From CAVONB01 sp963697205 (GTDB taxonomy: Bacteria; Pseudomonadota; Alphaproteobacteria; Rhizobiales; Hyphomicrobiaceae), in NCBI GenBank assembly GCA_963697205.1, contig CAVONB010000016.1, positions 217,841-281,840 of the forward strand: a DNA stretch of 64,000 nt. The letters run 5' to 3'. This document shows, in pieces, positions 45,474 through 53,595 of this stretch; position 1 is the stretch's first letter; the number at the start of each line of letters is the position of its first letter. The position numbers and the translations under genes are program-made. The notes beneath the pieces are model-generated. The model did no database searches, was not told the origin of the DNA, and worked only from the letters and a program-made list of their open reading frames with translations.

Positions 45474-46697
45474 ATGTCTGGACCGTTATCCCATATCAAG
45501 GTGCTCGACCTGTCGCGCGTGCTCGCGGGCCCGTGGTGCGGGCAGAATCTCGCTGATCTCGGCGCCGAGGTGATCAAAATCGAGCGCCCCGGCAAGGGCG
45601 ACGATTCACGCGGTTACGCGCCGCCGTTTCTGAAGGACGAGCAGGGTCGCGAGACCAAGGAAGGCGCCTACTTCTGTGCCGCCAATCGCGGCAAGAAGTC
45701 CATTACCGTGAACATCAGCAAGCCCGAAGGCCAGCAGCTGATCCGCGAACTGGCGAAGCACTGCGACGTGCTCATCGAAAACTACAAAGTCGGCGATCTC
45801 GCGCGCTACGGCCTGGGCTACGAGGACCTGAAGCAGCTCAATCCTGGCCTCATCTATTGCTCGGTCACCGGGTTCGGACAGACCGGCCCGTACAAGGACC
45901 GGCCCGGCTACGACTTCATGGCGCAGGGCATGGGCGGGCTGATGAGCATCACCGGGGAATCCGACGCGGTGCCCGGCGGCGGCCCGCAGCGCGTGGGCAT
46001 TCCCATCATCGACATGACCACCGGCATGTACGCCACCATCGCCATCTGCGCGGCGATCGCGCATCGCGCCGTGAGCGGCAAGGGGCAGTGGATCGATGTC
46101 GCACTGCTCGACACCTGCGTGGCGTTTCTCGGCAATCAGGCGATGAACTATTTCGCGACCGGTGAGTCGCCTTCCCGCCTCGGCAACGCGCACCCCAACA
46201 TCGTGCCGTACCAGACCTTTAATACGAAGAACGGTGCGATCATTCTCGCCTGCGGCAACGACAATCTCTTCATCAAGTTCTGCGAAGCCGCAGGCTGCAG
46301 CGACCTGTTGGCGAATCCGATCTTCGCGACCAATGCCGAACGCGTGAAAAACCGCGTCGAGGTCACCCGCATCCTGAACGAAGTGTTCTTGGAACGCACC
46401 ACGGCCGAGTGGGTGAAGCTGCTCGACGATGCCGGCGTCGCCAACGGGCCGATCAACACCATCGAAGACGTCTTCAAGGAGCCGCAAGTCATCGCGCGCG
46501 GCATGAAGATCGAATTGCCGCATACCGCAGCCGGCAAGGTATCGCTTGTGGCGAGCCCGATGAAATTCTCCGAGACGCCGATCAAGCACGAAATCCCGCC
46601 GCCGATCGTTGGGGAGCAGACCGATGAGATTTTGCGCGGGGTGTTGAAGAAGAGCGATGCGGAAATCTCGCAGCTGCGTCGCGGCGGCATCGTCTGA
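45474..46697 (+). CDS. CaiB/BaiF-family CoA-transferase
   Basis: A 407-aa class III CoA-transferase, which moves CoA between carboxylic acids through an aspartyl-CoA thioester. The N-terminal signature is VLDLSRVLAGPWCGQNLADL with GAEVIKIERP. The catalytic Asp is expected to be Asp147 in RPGYDFMAQGMGGLMS. The C-terminal QVIARGM and PSRLGNAHPNIVPYQTF regions are also typical. CTGGAGCTCGTC precedes the ATG. Substrates in this family include carnitine, formate/oxalate and aromatic acids; none can be chosen here, as no acyl-CoA gene lies nearby. Confidence 0.9.
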   Translation: MSGPLSHIKVLDLSRVLAGPWCGQNLADLGAEVIKIERPGKGDDSRGYAPPFLKDEQGRETKEGAYFCAANRGKKSITVNISKPEGQQLIRELAKHCDVLIENYKVGDLARYGLGYEDLKQLNPGLIYCSVTGFGQTGPYKDRPGYDFMAQGMGGLMSITGESDAVPGGGPQRVGIPIIDMTTGMYATIAICAAIAHRAVSGKGQWIDVALLDTCVAFLGNQAMNYFATGESPSRLGNAHPNIVPYQTFNTKNGAIILACGNDNLFIKFCEAAGCSDLLANPIFATNAERVKNRVEVTRILNEVFLERTTAEWVKLLDDAGVANGPINTIEDVFKEPQVIARGMKIELPHTAAGKVSLVASPMKFSETPIKHEIPPPIVGEQTDEILRGVLKKSDAEISQLRRGGIV

Positions 46698-47179
46698 CGG
46701 GGCGCGGATCGGCAGCGGCCGTCATGGGACGGTCCAGACGGCGGTCTAGAGGGCACGCTGCGGCGCGCGCTCCAGATCCCAGGCGCCTCGTATCCGGGCC
46801 GCTCAGGTTCGGCCTCCTCGTATTCGGACCGCTCAGATCCGGGCCCCTCATATCTTAATGCCCTGCGTCCGCGGTCAGGGAGACCGCCGGCGCCGTAATC
46901 GCGGTGGCGCCAACGGGTGGCATGAATGCCACGGCTCGGCCGTAAGGTTACGACCCGGTGGGGCGTGCAAGGGCTTCGGCGGCCGGTCTAGTAGATACGA
47001 AGCCGGCGCGGCGTGCCGGATTCCGCCCGGTGGCTCCATCGGTCTCACCATTGGCGCGCTGTGTTGGCCATGGTGCGAGGCAGGCATTCGCTTTGCGGAA
47101 GCAATCGTGTACAGTTCATGATCACGTGGTCGCGAGCAGGCGAGCCCGGCGTTGCGTGGGGGCTCTAGGGTAGTTTGAT
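46698..47179. other. Intergenic stretch with short imperfect repeats
   Basis: This 482-bp stretch holds the repeats at 46785-46853 and no supported ORF. It precedes the five-gene GTPase cluster and so should contain its promoter, which I could not identify. Confidence 0.45.
46785..46853. repeat. Imperfect ~29-bp tandem repeat
   Basis: The unit GCCTCGTATCCGGGCCGCTC with a following AGGTTCG recurs as GCCTCCTCGTATTCGGACCG with CTCAGATCCGG, then a partial GCCCCTCATATC. There are about two and a half degenerate copies. Confidence 0.55.
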
Positions 47180-47491
47180 ATGGATCTGACCGGCATATCC
47201 GAATTGCGCAACGGTCACGGCGCGCAGGCTTTCACAGACGATCGCATGGAACAGGTTCGCGAGCTGTTGTTCGGGGATCAGCGACGCCAGCTGGAATGGC
47301 AGATTTCGACGCTGGAGAGCCGCATGCGCGACATCGAAATCTCGCTGTTGCGGCGGGTGGAGGAGCTGGAGGCGCGGGTGGACGCGCTGGCTCACCAGGA
47401 CGCGCAGGCGCGATCGGCGGCATTCGACGAGCTGTCGCGCGGTATCGGCGAGCTGAGCTCGCGCATCCGCAACATCGCCCGCTCCGAATAA
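47180..47491 (+). CDS. Coiled-coil protein, first gene of GTPase cluster
   Basis: A 103-aa protein predicted to be almost entirely helical, with heptads from residue 24 onward (RRQLEWQISTLESRMRDIEI, then RRVEELEARVDAL). The segment MEQVRELLFGDQRRQLEWQI resembles the N-terminus of the next protein (VRLKELLFDHERQALADLQR), so the two probably share an oligomerisation or docking motif. It ends 32 bp before the next start. It is acidic and cytosolic, with no known domain. It is likely a partner in the Ras-like GTPase module. Confidence 0.7.
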   Translation: MDLTGISELRNGHGAQAFTDDRMEQVRELLFGDQRRQLEWQISTLESRMRDIEISLLRRVEELEARVDALAHQDAQARSAAFDELSRGIGELSSRIRNIARSE

Positions 47492-47523
47492 CCTCGCGGG
47501 TGCTGCTGGGAGGCGCGCGGGCC

Positions 47524-49920
47524 GTGGACCGTCCTGATCCAAAAACTGCGAACACGCCGGGCGTCGTTCGGCTGAAGGAGCTGCTGTTCGACCACGAGCG
47601 GCAGGCGTTGGCGGACTTGCAGCGCCGCATCGAGCTGCTGAGCGTCGCCGACCGCGAGATCGTCCACGACGTGTCGCAACAGCTGGAGGCCTTGGCCGCA
47701 AGTGCACGGGCGGATCGAGAGACCATCGCGCTGCAGCTGGAGCGCCTTTCTGCTGGAGAGCGGGCGGAGCGCGCACAAATCAACGCGCAGATCGCGCAGC
47801 TCCAAGTTCTGGCGGGCACGCGTGACAGTTTCCGCGCGACGGTGGCCTCGGTCATCGACGGGGCGATCCGCGATGCGGAGATCGAGCGCCACGACGCGGT
47901 CTCGGACGCCATGGCGCCGATGGTGGTGCACACCGTACGCACGGAGATCCGCAACAGCCGCGACGAGATTGTCGATGCGCTCTACCCGATGACCGGGCGC
48001 ATGGTGAAGGCCTATGTCGCCAGCGCGATGAAGGACTTGGCTGACAGCATCAACCGGCGCCTGGAGAGTAATACGTTCGTGCTGCGGCTCAGGAGCATGA
48101 CCAGCGGCCGGTCGATGGCCGAGCTGGCCATGGCCGATACGCAGTGGCCGCGGCTGGATGAATTGTTCCTGGTGCGGCGCGGCACGGGGGAACTCGTCGC
48201 GCGCTGGCCGGAATCGGACGGGGGGGCCAACCATGACGTGGTGTTCGGCGGCATCCTGGCCGCGATCAACGATTTCGCCCGCGAGGCGTTCGCGGAGGAA
48301 GGCGGCAGCCTGCGCCGGATCGACGTCGGCTCGTCGCTGATCTACCTGCGCGGCTCGCCGGCCTACCTGCTCGCGGCCAAGCTCACGGGCACGGCGCCGC
48401 CGGCGGTCGAGGAGATCATCGACCAGGCCTATCTGTCGGTGCTGGAGCATCACCGCAATGTGTTCGATGCCGCGGTCGATACCGATGCCGGTGACCGGCG
48501 CGCCGTCCTCAAGACGCTGGCCGGCCAACTCGACGAAGACATCTCCCAGTCGAAGGTCGAGCATCAGCTACCGCCGCTGGGTTTCAAGCCGCTGTTGATC
48601 GGTCTGGCCCTGGTGCTCTTGCCGCTAGCCACCTGGATCGGCTACGGCCTGTGGTCGGAACACCGCAACACCGCGACACTATTTTCGGCACGCCAGGCCA
48701 TAGCATCGCTGCCCGCGCTAAAAGGCTATGGGCTGCGCCTGGACGTCACCCAGCACGGACGCGCCCTCTCCGTTACGGGGCTGGTGCCGACGGAGAGCGT
48801 GCGCACGGAGACGTTGCGGCTGCTGTCGTCTGCTCTGCCGCAGGTGACAGTGCGCAGCGCCCTGACGCCGATCCCGGCCGGCGGCATCGATCCGCGGCCG
48901 GCGATCGAGGCCGTGCGCCGCGACGTCAGCGACACGGAGACGGCGCTCAGCCAGCGGCTCAGTGCCGTGCGCGCGGCGGCCGACAGCCAGGTTCGCGCCG
49001 TCGCGGGCGATGTCACGGGCGTGCGCGGCGAGTTGCAGAGCGTGGAGCGGACGCTGAAATCGGATCTGGCCGCCGTCCGCGCCGACATCGAGCGCACGTC
49101 CGCCATCCGCAGCCTCGCAAGGGCCGAGCGGCGGCTGCGCGAGGCGGGCGTCGACCTGACACGACTTGCCGAGGAGACGACCGATCTGGGCCGGCGCGAG
49201 ATCGTCGACCGCGCCTTGGGCGCCAGCATGCGCGGCGGCGGCGTGACCCGCGCGGCACTAGGCAGCCTGCAAGCGGCCAATCCGGGCGCGAACGCGGCGG
49301 AAGCGCGCAACCTCGCGGCACTGGGCCGGACCATCGACGGGCAGGCGGACGGGCTGGCGATGCTGCTGGGCGCCGACGTTGCAGGCTCGGGCCGTGCGCG
49401 CCCGGCCGACGGCGCGCCCGCCAGCCTGCTGGACGCGGCCGATGCGGTGTCTGCGAGCGCGGAGCGCCTGGCGGTGACCGTGCTGGCGGTGCTGCAATCC
49501 AACGCCGTGCGCCGGAGCATCCCGAAGCCGCAGCCGGTCGCCACGCCGGGGCCGCTCGATCAGCTGCGGGCGTTCGTCCTCACGCACGCTATTTTCTTTT
49601 CCAACCGCGCGGAGCCGCGCGATGCCGACGCCACACGGCGCACGCTCGACACATTGGCGGGCCTCGTGACGCAGGCCGGCGCCGCGCTGCGGGTCGTGGG
49701 CTACACCGACGAGACCGGGGGGGCCGATCGCAACACCTCGGTATCGCAGGAACGCGCCGATGCGATCGTCGCGGCGCTCGTCGCCCGCGGCGTGCCGCGC
49801 ACGCGCCTGATCGCCATCGGCCGCCAGAACATGATCGACGTCAGCCCGGTGAAAGGCCCCGACAGTCCGAACCGCCGCGTGGAGTTCGAGATCGCCTTCG
49901 ACGGCGAAGTCGCGCGATGA
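47524..49920 (+). CDS. Single-span membrane protein: coiled coil, roadblock-like, BON-like, OmpA domain
   Basis: A 798-aa protein starting at GTG 47524 (GGGAGG at 47508-47513). Residues 1-150 are coiled coil with the LLFDHERQ motif; residues 205-310 (WPRLDELFLVRRGTGELVAR, SLRRIDVGSSLIYLRGSPAY) look like a roadblock/longin-type alpha/beta domain, which elsewhere regulates small GTPases (inference). A single membrane span (LLIGLALVLLPLATWIGYGL) is at about 355-377. The periplasmic part has a BON-like segment (399-460), coiled coil (460-570) and a C-terminal OmpA-like peptidoglycan-binding domain from about 687, with LRVVGYTDETGG and SQERADAIVAALVARGVP. Its stop overlaps the GTPase start (ATGA). 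Confidence 0.82.
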   Translation: MDRPDPKTANTPGVVRLKELLFDHERQALADLQRRIELLSVADREIVHDVSQQLEALAASARADRETIALQLERLSAGERAERAQINAQIAQLQVLAGTRDSFRATVASVIDGAIRDAEIERHDAVSDAMAPMVVHTVRTEIRNSRDEIVDALYPMTGRMVKAYVASAMKDLADSINRRLESNTFVLRLRSMTSGRSMAELAMADTQWPRLDELFLVRRGTGELVARWPESDGGANHDVVFGGILAAINDFAREAFAEEGGSLRRIDVGSSLIYLRGSPAYLLAAKLTGTAPPAVEEIIDQAYLSVLEHHRNVFDAAVDTDAGDRRAVLKTLAGQLDEDISQSKVEHQLPPLGFKPLLIGLALVLLPLATWIGYGLWSEHRNTATLFSARQAIASLPALKGYGLRLDVTQHGRALSVTGLVPTESVRTETLRLLSSALPQVTVRSALTPIPAGGIDPRPAIEAVRRDVSDTETALSQRLSAVRAAADSQVRAVAGDVTGVRGELQSVERTLKSDLAAVRADIERTSAIRSLARAERRLREAGVDLTRLAEETTDLGRREIVDRALGASMRGGGVTRAALGSLQAANPGANAAEARNLAALGRTIDGQADGLAMLLGADVAGSGRARPADGAPASLLDAADAVSASAERLAVTVLAVLQSNAVRRSIPKPQPVATPGPLDQLRAFVLTHAIFFSNRAEPRDADATRRTLDTLAGLVTQAGAALRVVGYTDETGGADRNTSVSQERADAIVAALVARGVPRTRLIAIGRQNMIDVSPVKGPDSPNRRVEFEIAFDGEVAR

Positions 49921-50423
49921 TCGTGCGCAAGCTCATGGTGCTGGGCGAGATCGGTGTGGGCAAGACGTCGCTCACGCGGCGCCTCGTGACCAACCGGTTC
50001 GAAGCCGACTACACGCCGACGATCGGGGTCGACGTCTATCGCTACGTGCTGCCAGAGGGTGCGGCGCCGCAACCGGTCACGCTCGCCATCTGGGACACGG
50101 ACGGCAACTTCGGCGATGCGATCTTCGACCACGTCTACATCAAGGAGGCGAGCGGTGCGCTGATCGTCGGCGACATCTCGCGACCGGCCTCGCTGGAGAC
50201 GATGACGCGGCTCGGGCGCGGCTTTCTGGGTGCGCGGCCGGGCCGCTATCTCGCCTATGTGGTCAACAAGGTCGATCTGGAAACGCCCGACGAGCCCGTG
50301 ACGCTGCCCGCGGGCCTCAGCCAGACCAGTGTTCCCCTCGTCAAAGCCAGTGCGCTGACCGGTGAAAATGTCCAAGTCCTCTTCCACGACGCCGCCTGCA
50401 CCATGCTCCGGCGCGGACAGTAA
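49917..50423 (+). CDS. Ras/Rab-like small GTPase with altered switch II
   Basis: A 168-aa Ras-superfamily GTPase, unusual in bacteria. The P-loop is GEIGVGKT (10-17), switch I has YTPTIGVDV (32-40), G4 is NKVD (117-120) and G5 is SAL (145-147). Switch II reads WDTDGNFGD (59-67) where eukaryotic Ras/Rab proteins have WDTAGQE, so the Gln61-equivalent is Asn and hydrolysis may depend on a partner. There is no C-terminal prenylation motif. It overlaps the membrane-protein gene by four bases and the histidine-kinase gene by about 56 bases. I propose it binds the roadblock-like domain of the upstream protein. Confidence 0.88.
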   Translation: MIVRKLMVLGEIGVGKTSLTRRLVTNRFEADYTPTIGVDVYRYVLPEGAAPQPVTLAIWDTDGNFGDAIFDHVYIKEASGALIVGDISRPASLETMTRLGRGFLGARPGRYLAYVVNKVDLETPDEPVTLPAGLSQTSVPLVKASALTGENVQVLFHDAACTMLRRGQ

Positions 50424-51546
50424 CGGCGCCGACGCGGCGATCCAGGCGCGCATTCTGGCGGCGGGCCAGCTGCTCGCCGACAATGGCGTGTACGGTTTCG
50501 TGTGGCTCGACCGGCAGCTGGACGTCCTGGAGACGTACGGGCGGCTGGCGGAGTTCGTCGCGGTGGGGCGGCCGATCACGGACAGCATCATCGCGCTGGT
50601 CGGCCTGGGGACGGCGATCGACGAGCTGGCCGGGCAATCGGTGCCGTTCGTCGATCTGCCGGCCGTGGCCATCCGCGAGACCGATGCGCCGGAGACGCGG
50701 CTCAACCTCACCTTCTACTGGATGGCGCCGTGGCAGCGGCATCTGTTGTTGCTGTCGCGCGCCCTGCCCCGCTCCAACCTCGAGCAGCAGTTGACGCAGC
50801 AGATGCGCGCGCGACTGATGGCGGAGGCTGATGCGCGCGCGCTCGCCCAGCGCCTGGCCGTGGCCAACCGCGACCTGGACGAGTTCGCCTCGATCATTTC
50901 GCACGATCTGCGCGCACCGATGCGAGCGCTGCGCTATCTGGTCGATGAGGCGGAGGGGCTGGCGGCGTCGGGCCTGGGCGATCAGGTGCCCGACATCCTG
51001 GCCAAGATCTCTGCGCAATCGCGGCGCATGAGCGACATGCTGGGGGCGCTGTTCGAGTATTCGAGCGCGGGGCACAAGGCGAACCTCGTCACGCGCACCG
51101 CGCTGCGGCCGCTGGTGGAGGGGATCGTCGGGCGAGCCTCGCGCGCGGATCGTTTCCTCGTCGACGTGGTCGGGGACTGGCCGGTGCTCGAAACGGTGGC
51201 GGCTCCATTCGAACTCGTCATGACCAACCTGATCGAGAACGCTATGAAGTACCATGATCAGCCCATCGGGCGGATCGTGGTCGGCGCCAGCGACAGCCCG
51301 CACCATGTCGTGGTGACGGTGACGGACGACGGCCCCGGCATTCCAGACGCCCACAAGCAGGTGGTGTTCCTGCCGTTCCGGCGGCTCGACTACAACGCGG
51401 CGGTGGAGGGCAGCGGCATGGGGCTGGCGCTCGTCAAGCGCACCTTGGAGCGGATCGGCGGGCGCATCGAGCTGGTTTCACCGGTGGCGGCCGGCCGCGG
51501 GACGACTTTCCGCGTCCACTGGCCCAAGATGCTGGCGGCGGGCTGA
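50368..51546 (+). CDS. Soluble histidine kinase
   Basis: A 392-aa histidine kinase without membrane spans. An N-terminal PAS-like sensor (YGFVWLDRQLDVLETYGRLA, residues 33-150) is followed by a short coiled coil, the dimerisation/phosphoacceptor segment with His179 in IISHDLRAPMRALRYL, and the ATPase domain: N box NLIENAMKYHD, G1 DDGPGIPD and G2 GSGMGLALVKRTL. The ATG at 50368 (or GTG at 50362) lies inside the GTPase gene; a start further downstream is possible. Its place after the GTPase and before a receiver protein suggests that GTPase state and phosphorelay are linked. Confidence 0.87.
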   Translation: MSKSSSTTPPAPCSGADSNGADAAIQARILAAGQLLADNGVYGFVWLDRQLDVLETYGRLAEFVAVGRPITDSIIALVGLGTAIDELAGQSVPFVDLPAVAIRETDAPETRLNLTFYWMAPWQRHLLLLSRALPRSNLEQQLTQQMRARLMAEADARALAQRLAVANRDLDEFASIISHDLRAPMRALRYLVDEAEGLAASGLGDQVPDILAKISAQSRRMSDMLGALFEYSSAGHKANLVTRTALRPLVEGIVGRASRADRFLVDVVGDWPVLETVAAPFELVMTNLIENAMKYHDQPIGRIVVGASDSPHHVVVTVTDDGPGIPDAHKQVVFLPFRRLDYNAAVEGSGMGLALVKRTLERIGGRIELVSPVAAGRGTTFRVHWPKMLAAG

Positions 51547-51788
51547 GCGGACGGCGTTCAGGCCCGGAACGGACGTGGAACGGGTCCCAAACTGCTCGTG
51601 CCGAAGCGCGGCGTTCCCACACGCATCGTTCATCTCGCGACACTGCTTGCAGTTGGAAAAACAGAAATCCTCGGCTAGGCTTCAAAATTGAAGAACACAG
51701 TTCAGAGCGGCCCCGACGCCCCACGTCGCATGCGGCCTGAATGCTTGGCGGGCTCCGCTTGCGGGCCTCCAGTCGCGAGGAGGCAGTT

Positions 51789-52268
51789 GTGACGTCAGAG
51801 CGCCGCACCGGTGGCGATCATCTCGTCAGGAAGCACGATGTCGCACGCGGCAGCGCGCGCCTGGCCCATCTCACCGACGTGCTGATCGTCGAGGACGAGA
51901 CCATCGACGCGGACCGGCTCAAGGCCACGTTGCACATCCTGTTCGGCTACGGGTTGCAGATCCGGCGGGCGACGACGCTGGGCAGCGCGCTCGATCATGT
52001 CATCGAGCGCAAGCCCGAGCTGGTGCTGCTCGACGACTACCTGAAGCCCGCGGATACGGCGACCCACACCATTCCGTTCCTGCGACGGGCCGGTTTCGAA
52101 GGTCCGATTGTGGTGATCAGCGGACAGGTCACGCGCAAGCGGCGCATCGAGCTGACGAGCGCGGGGGCGGCCGACGTCATTCACAAGGACAACGTCGACA
52201 GCGTCGCGCTGTCGGAGACACTGCAGCGCGTGCTCGGCCCGCCCGATGGTGATACCGGCGGTGCTTGA
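51789..52268 (+). CDS. Receiver-only response regulator
   Basis: A 159-aa protein made of a short N-terminal extension and one receiver domain. The acidic pocket is VEDE (Glu35, Asp36), the phosphoacceptor is Asp82 in LVLLDDYL, the switch Ser is in VVISGQV and the conserved Lys is in DVIHKDN. There is no output domain, so it acts by protein contact or phosphotransfer. GAGGAGG at 51777-51783 precedes the GTG start. It lies 242 bp after the histidine kinase, which is the obvious partner. Confidence 0.88.
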   Translation: MTSERRTGGDHLVRKHDVARGSARLAHLTDVLIVEDETIDADRLKATLHILFGYGLQIRRATTLGSALDHVIERKPELVLLDDYLKPADTATHTIPFLRRAGFEGPIVVISGQVTRKRRIELTSAGAADVIHKDNVDSVALSETLQRVLGPPDGDTGGA

Positions 52269-52452
52269 GACGGGCGGGCTCGCGGCCGATCTCGCAGCCA
52301 GGCGTCAACGCCCGACCTTCACTTGAAACCTGGATTGGTTCGTGTTCCTCATGGCGCCGACACACGCGCGCGTCCAGGCATGAGACGCGCGTGCCGAAGA
52401 CGGAGCACGCGCGAGGCGGCCGCCAACACTGGAAACAGGGAGCACTGAGACG

Positions 52453-53226
52453 ATGGAGCTCAAACCGATCGCGTTTCGCAACGGGACGGCCAACGCGGTC
52501 CAGACGGGGCGCGGCCCGGACTTGGCGATCCTGCATTCGCTGCTGACGGATCGCCATTCCTTCGACAAGGTGCTGCCGGCGCTGGCGCAGACGGCGCGCG
52601 TCACGGTGTTCAACCTGCCGGGCTTTCACGGCTCCAAGCCGATCGAGGGCACGGTGGCGGCCTATGCGGACTGGATCCGCGACGGCCTCGATGCAGCCGG
52701 TGTGACGCGGCCGGCGACGCTGCTCGGCAACGGCTTCGGCGGCTCGCTGGCGCTCGGCTTTGCCACGCACTACCCGGAGCGGCTGGCGCGGCTCGTCATC
52801 TCGGATGCGGCGGCGGGGTTTCCCGAGAGCGGCAAGCAGCCGTTCCGCGTGATGATCGAGAAGGTGCGCGCAGGCGGGCTCGGCGCAATCGTCGACATCG
52901 CGGCCAACCGCGTGTTCCATGCCGCCTACCTTAAGGCCAACCCCGGCGCGATCGCGGAGCGCAAGGCGGCGCTGCTCGGCATCGATCCGGTCGCCTTCGA
53001 GGCGAGCTGCCGGCTGCTGATCGACGCGGACCTGGGGCCGGCGCTGGGGCGGCTCAGCGTGCCCACCTCCGTCATCTGCGGCGCGCTGGATGCGGCCACG
53101 CCGGTCGACCTCAACGTCGCGGTCGCCCGCGCGATCCCCGGCGCGCGCTACATCGAGATCCCCGCCTGCGGCCACTGCCCGCCGCTGGAGAACCCGGACG
53201 CGTTCCTAGCGGCCTACGCCGCGTGA
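52453..53226 (+). CDS. Alpha/beta-hydrolase-fold protein lacking the nucleophilic Ser
   Basis: A 257-aa alpha/beta-hydrolase with the normal core: VTVFNLPGFHGSKPI, the elbow LLGNGFGGSLALGFATHYPE, the acid strand GALDAATPVDL and the His loop CGHCPPLENPDAF. In place of the G-x-S-x-G elbow it has GNGFG, so the nucleophile position (94) is Gly. The Asp and His are kept. The protein may be non-catalytic, or use another residue, as do some C-C hydrolase relatives. AGGGAGCACTGAGACG precedes the ATG. It follows the GTPase cluster by 185 bp. Confidence 0.85.
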   Translation: MELKPIAFRNGTANAVQTGRGPDLAILHSLLTDRHSFDKVLPALAQTARVTVFNLPGFHGSKPIEGTVAAYADWIRDGLDAAGVTRPATLLGNGFGGSLALGFATHYPERLARLVISDAAAGFPESGKQPFRVMIEKVRAGGLGAIVDIAANRVFHAAYLKANPGAIAERKAALLGIDPVAFEASCRLLIDADLGPALGRLSVPTSVICGALDAATPVDLNVAVARAIPGARYIEIPACGHCPPLENPDAFLAAYAA

Positions 53227-53337
53227 GGGCGCGCGCGCGAGCGGCTGCACGGCCCTGCCATGCCCCGGCGTCGGCCACTGCGGCGGCCGGCGTTCGGCGT
53301 TGTCGCTGTGGACCCGATGCGCTACCACTAAACCACC

Positions 53338-53414
53338 GGCCCCGTAGCTCAGCAGGATAGAGCATCAGATTCCTAATCTGAGGGTCACAGGTTCGAATCC
53401 TGTCGGGGTCGCCA
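53338..53414 (+). tRNA. tRNA-Arg (anticodon CCT)
   Basis: A 77-nt cloverleaf with encoded CCA. The acceptor stem is GGCCCCG/CGGGGTC, the D arm GCTC-AGCAGGATA-GAGC, the anticodon stem TCAGA/TCTGA with loop TTCCTAA (anticodon CCT), and the T arm ACAGG-TTCGAAT-CCTGT. Intact tRNA-Arg genes are frequent integration sites, and downstream repeats of the 3' end support that reading here. Confidence 0.95.
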
Positions 53415-53481
53415 ATGATTTCAACATCTTATCTTTTTACGACCCCTTGGGTTGGCGCTTTGGGTCGCCACCGGGTCGCCA
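53405..53481. repeat. Repeats of tRNA-Arg 3' end (possible att remnants)
   Basis: GGGTCGCCA, the last nine bases of tRNA-Arg with CCA, occurs at 53406-53414, 53462-53470 and 53473-53481. Such copies near a tRNA end are typical traces of site-specific integration. No integrase gene lies in the window. Confidence 0.5.
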
Positions 53482-53595
53482 CGGCGCGAGAGACGATGCT
53501 GCTGTTTGATCAGGCTGTGATACGGCTCCTTCGGGCGAACCCATCCCCTCGCTTGCACTGTGAGTTCAGCCAATTCCACCACATTGACCGATCTC

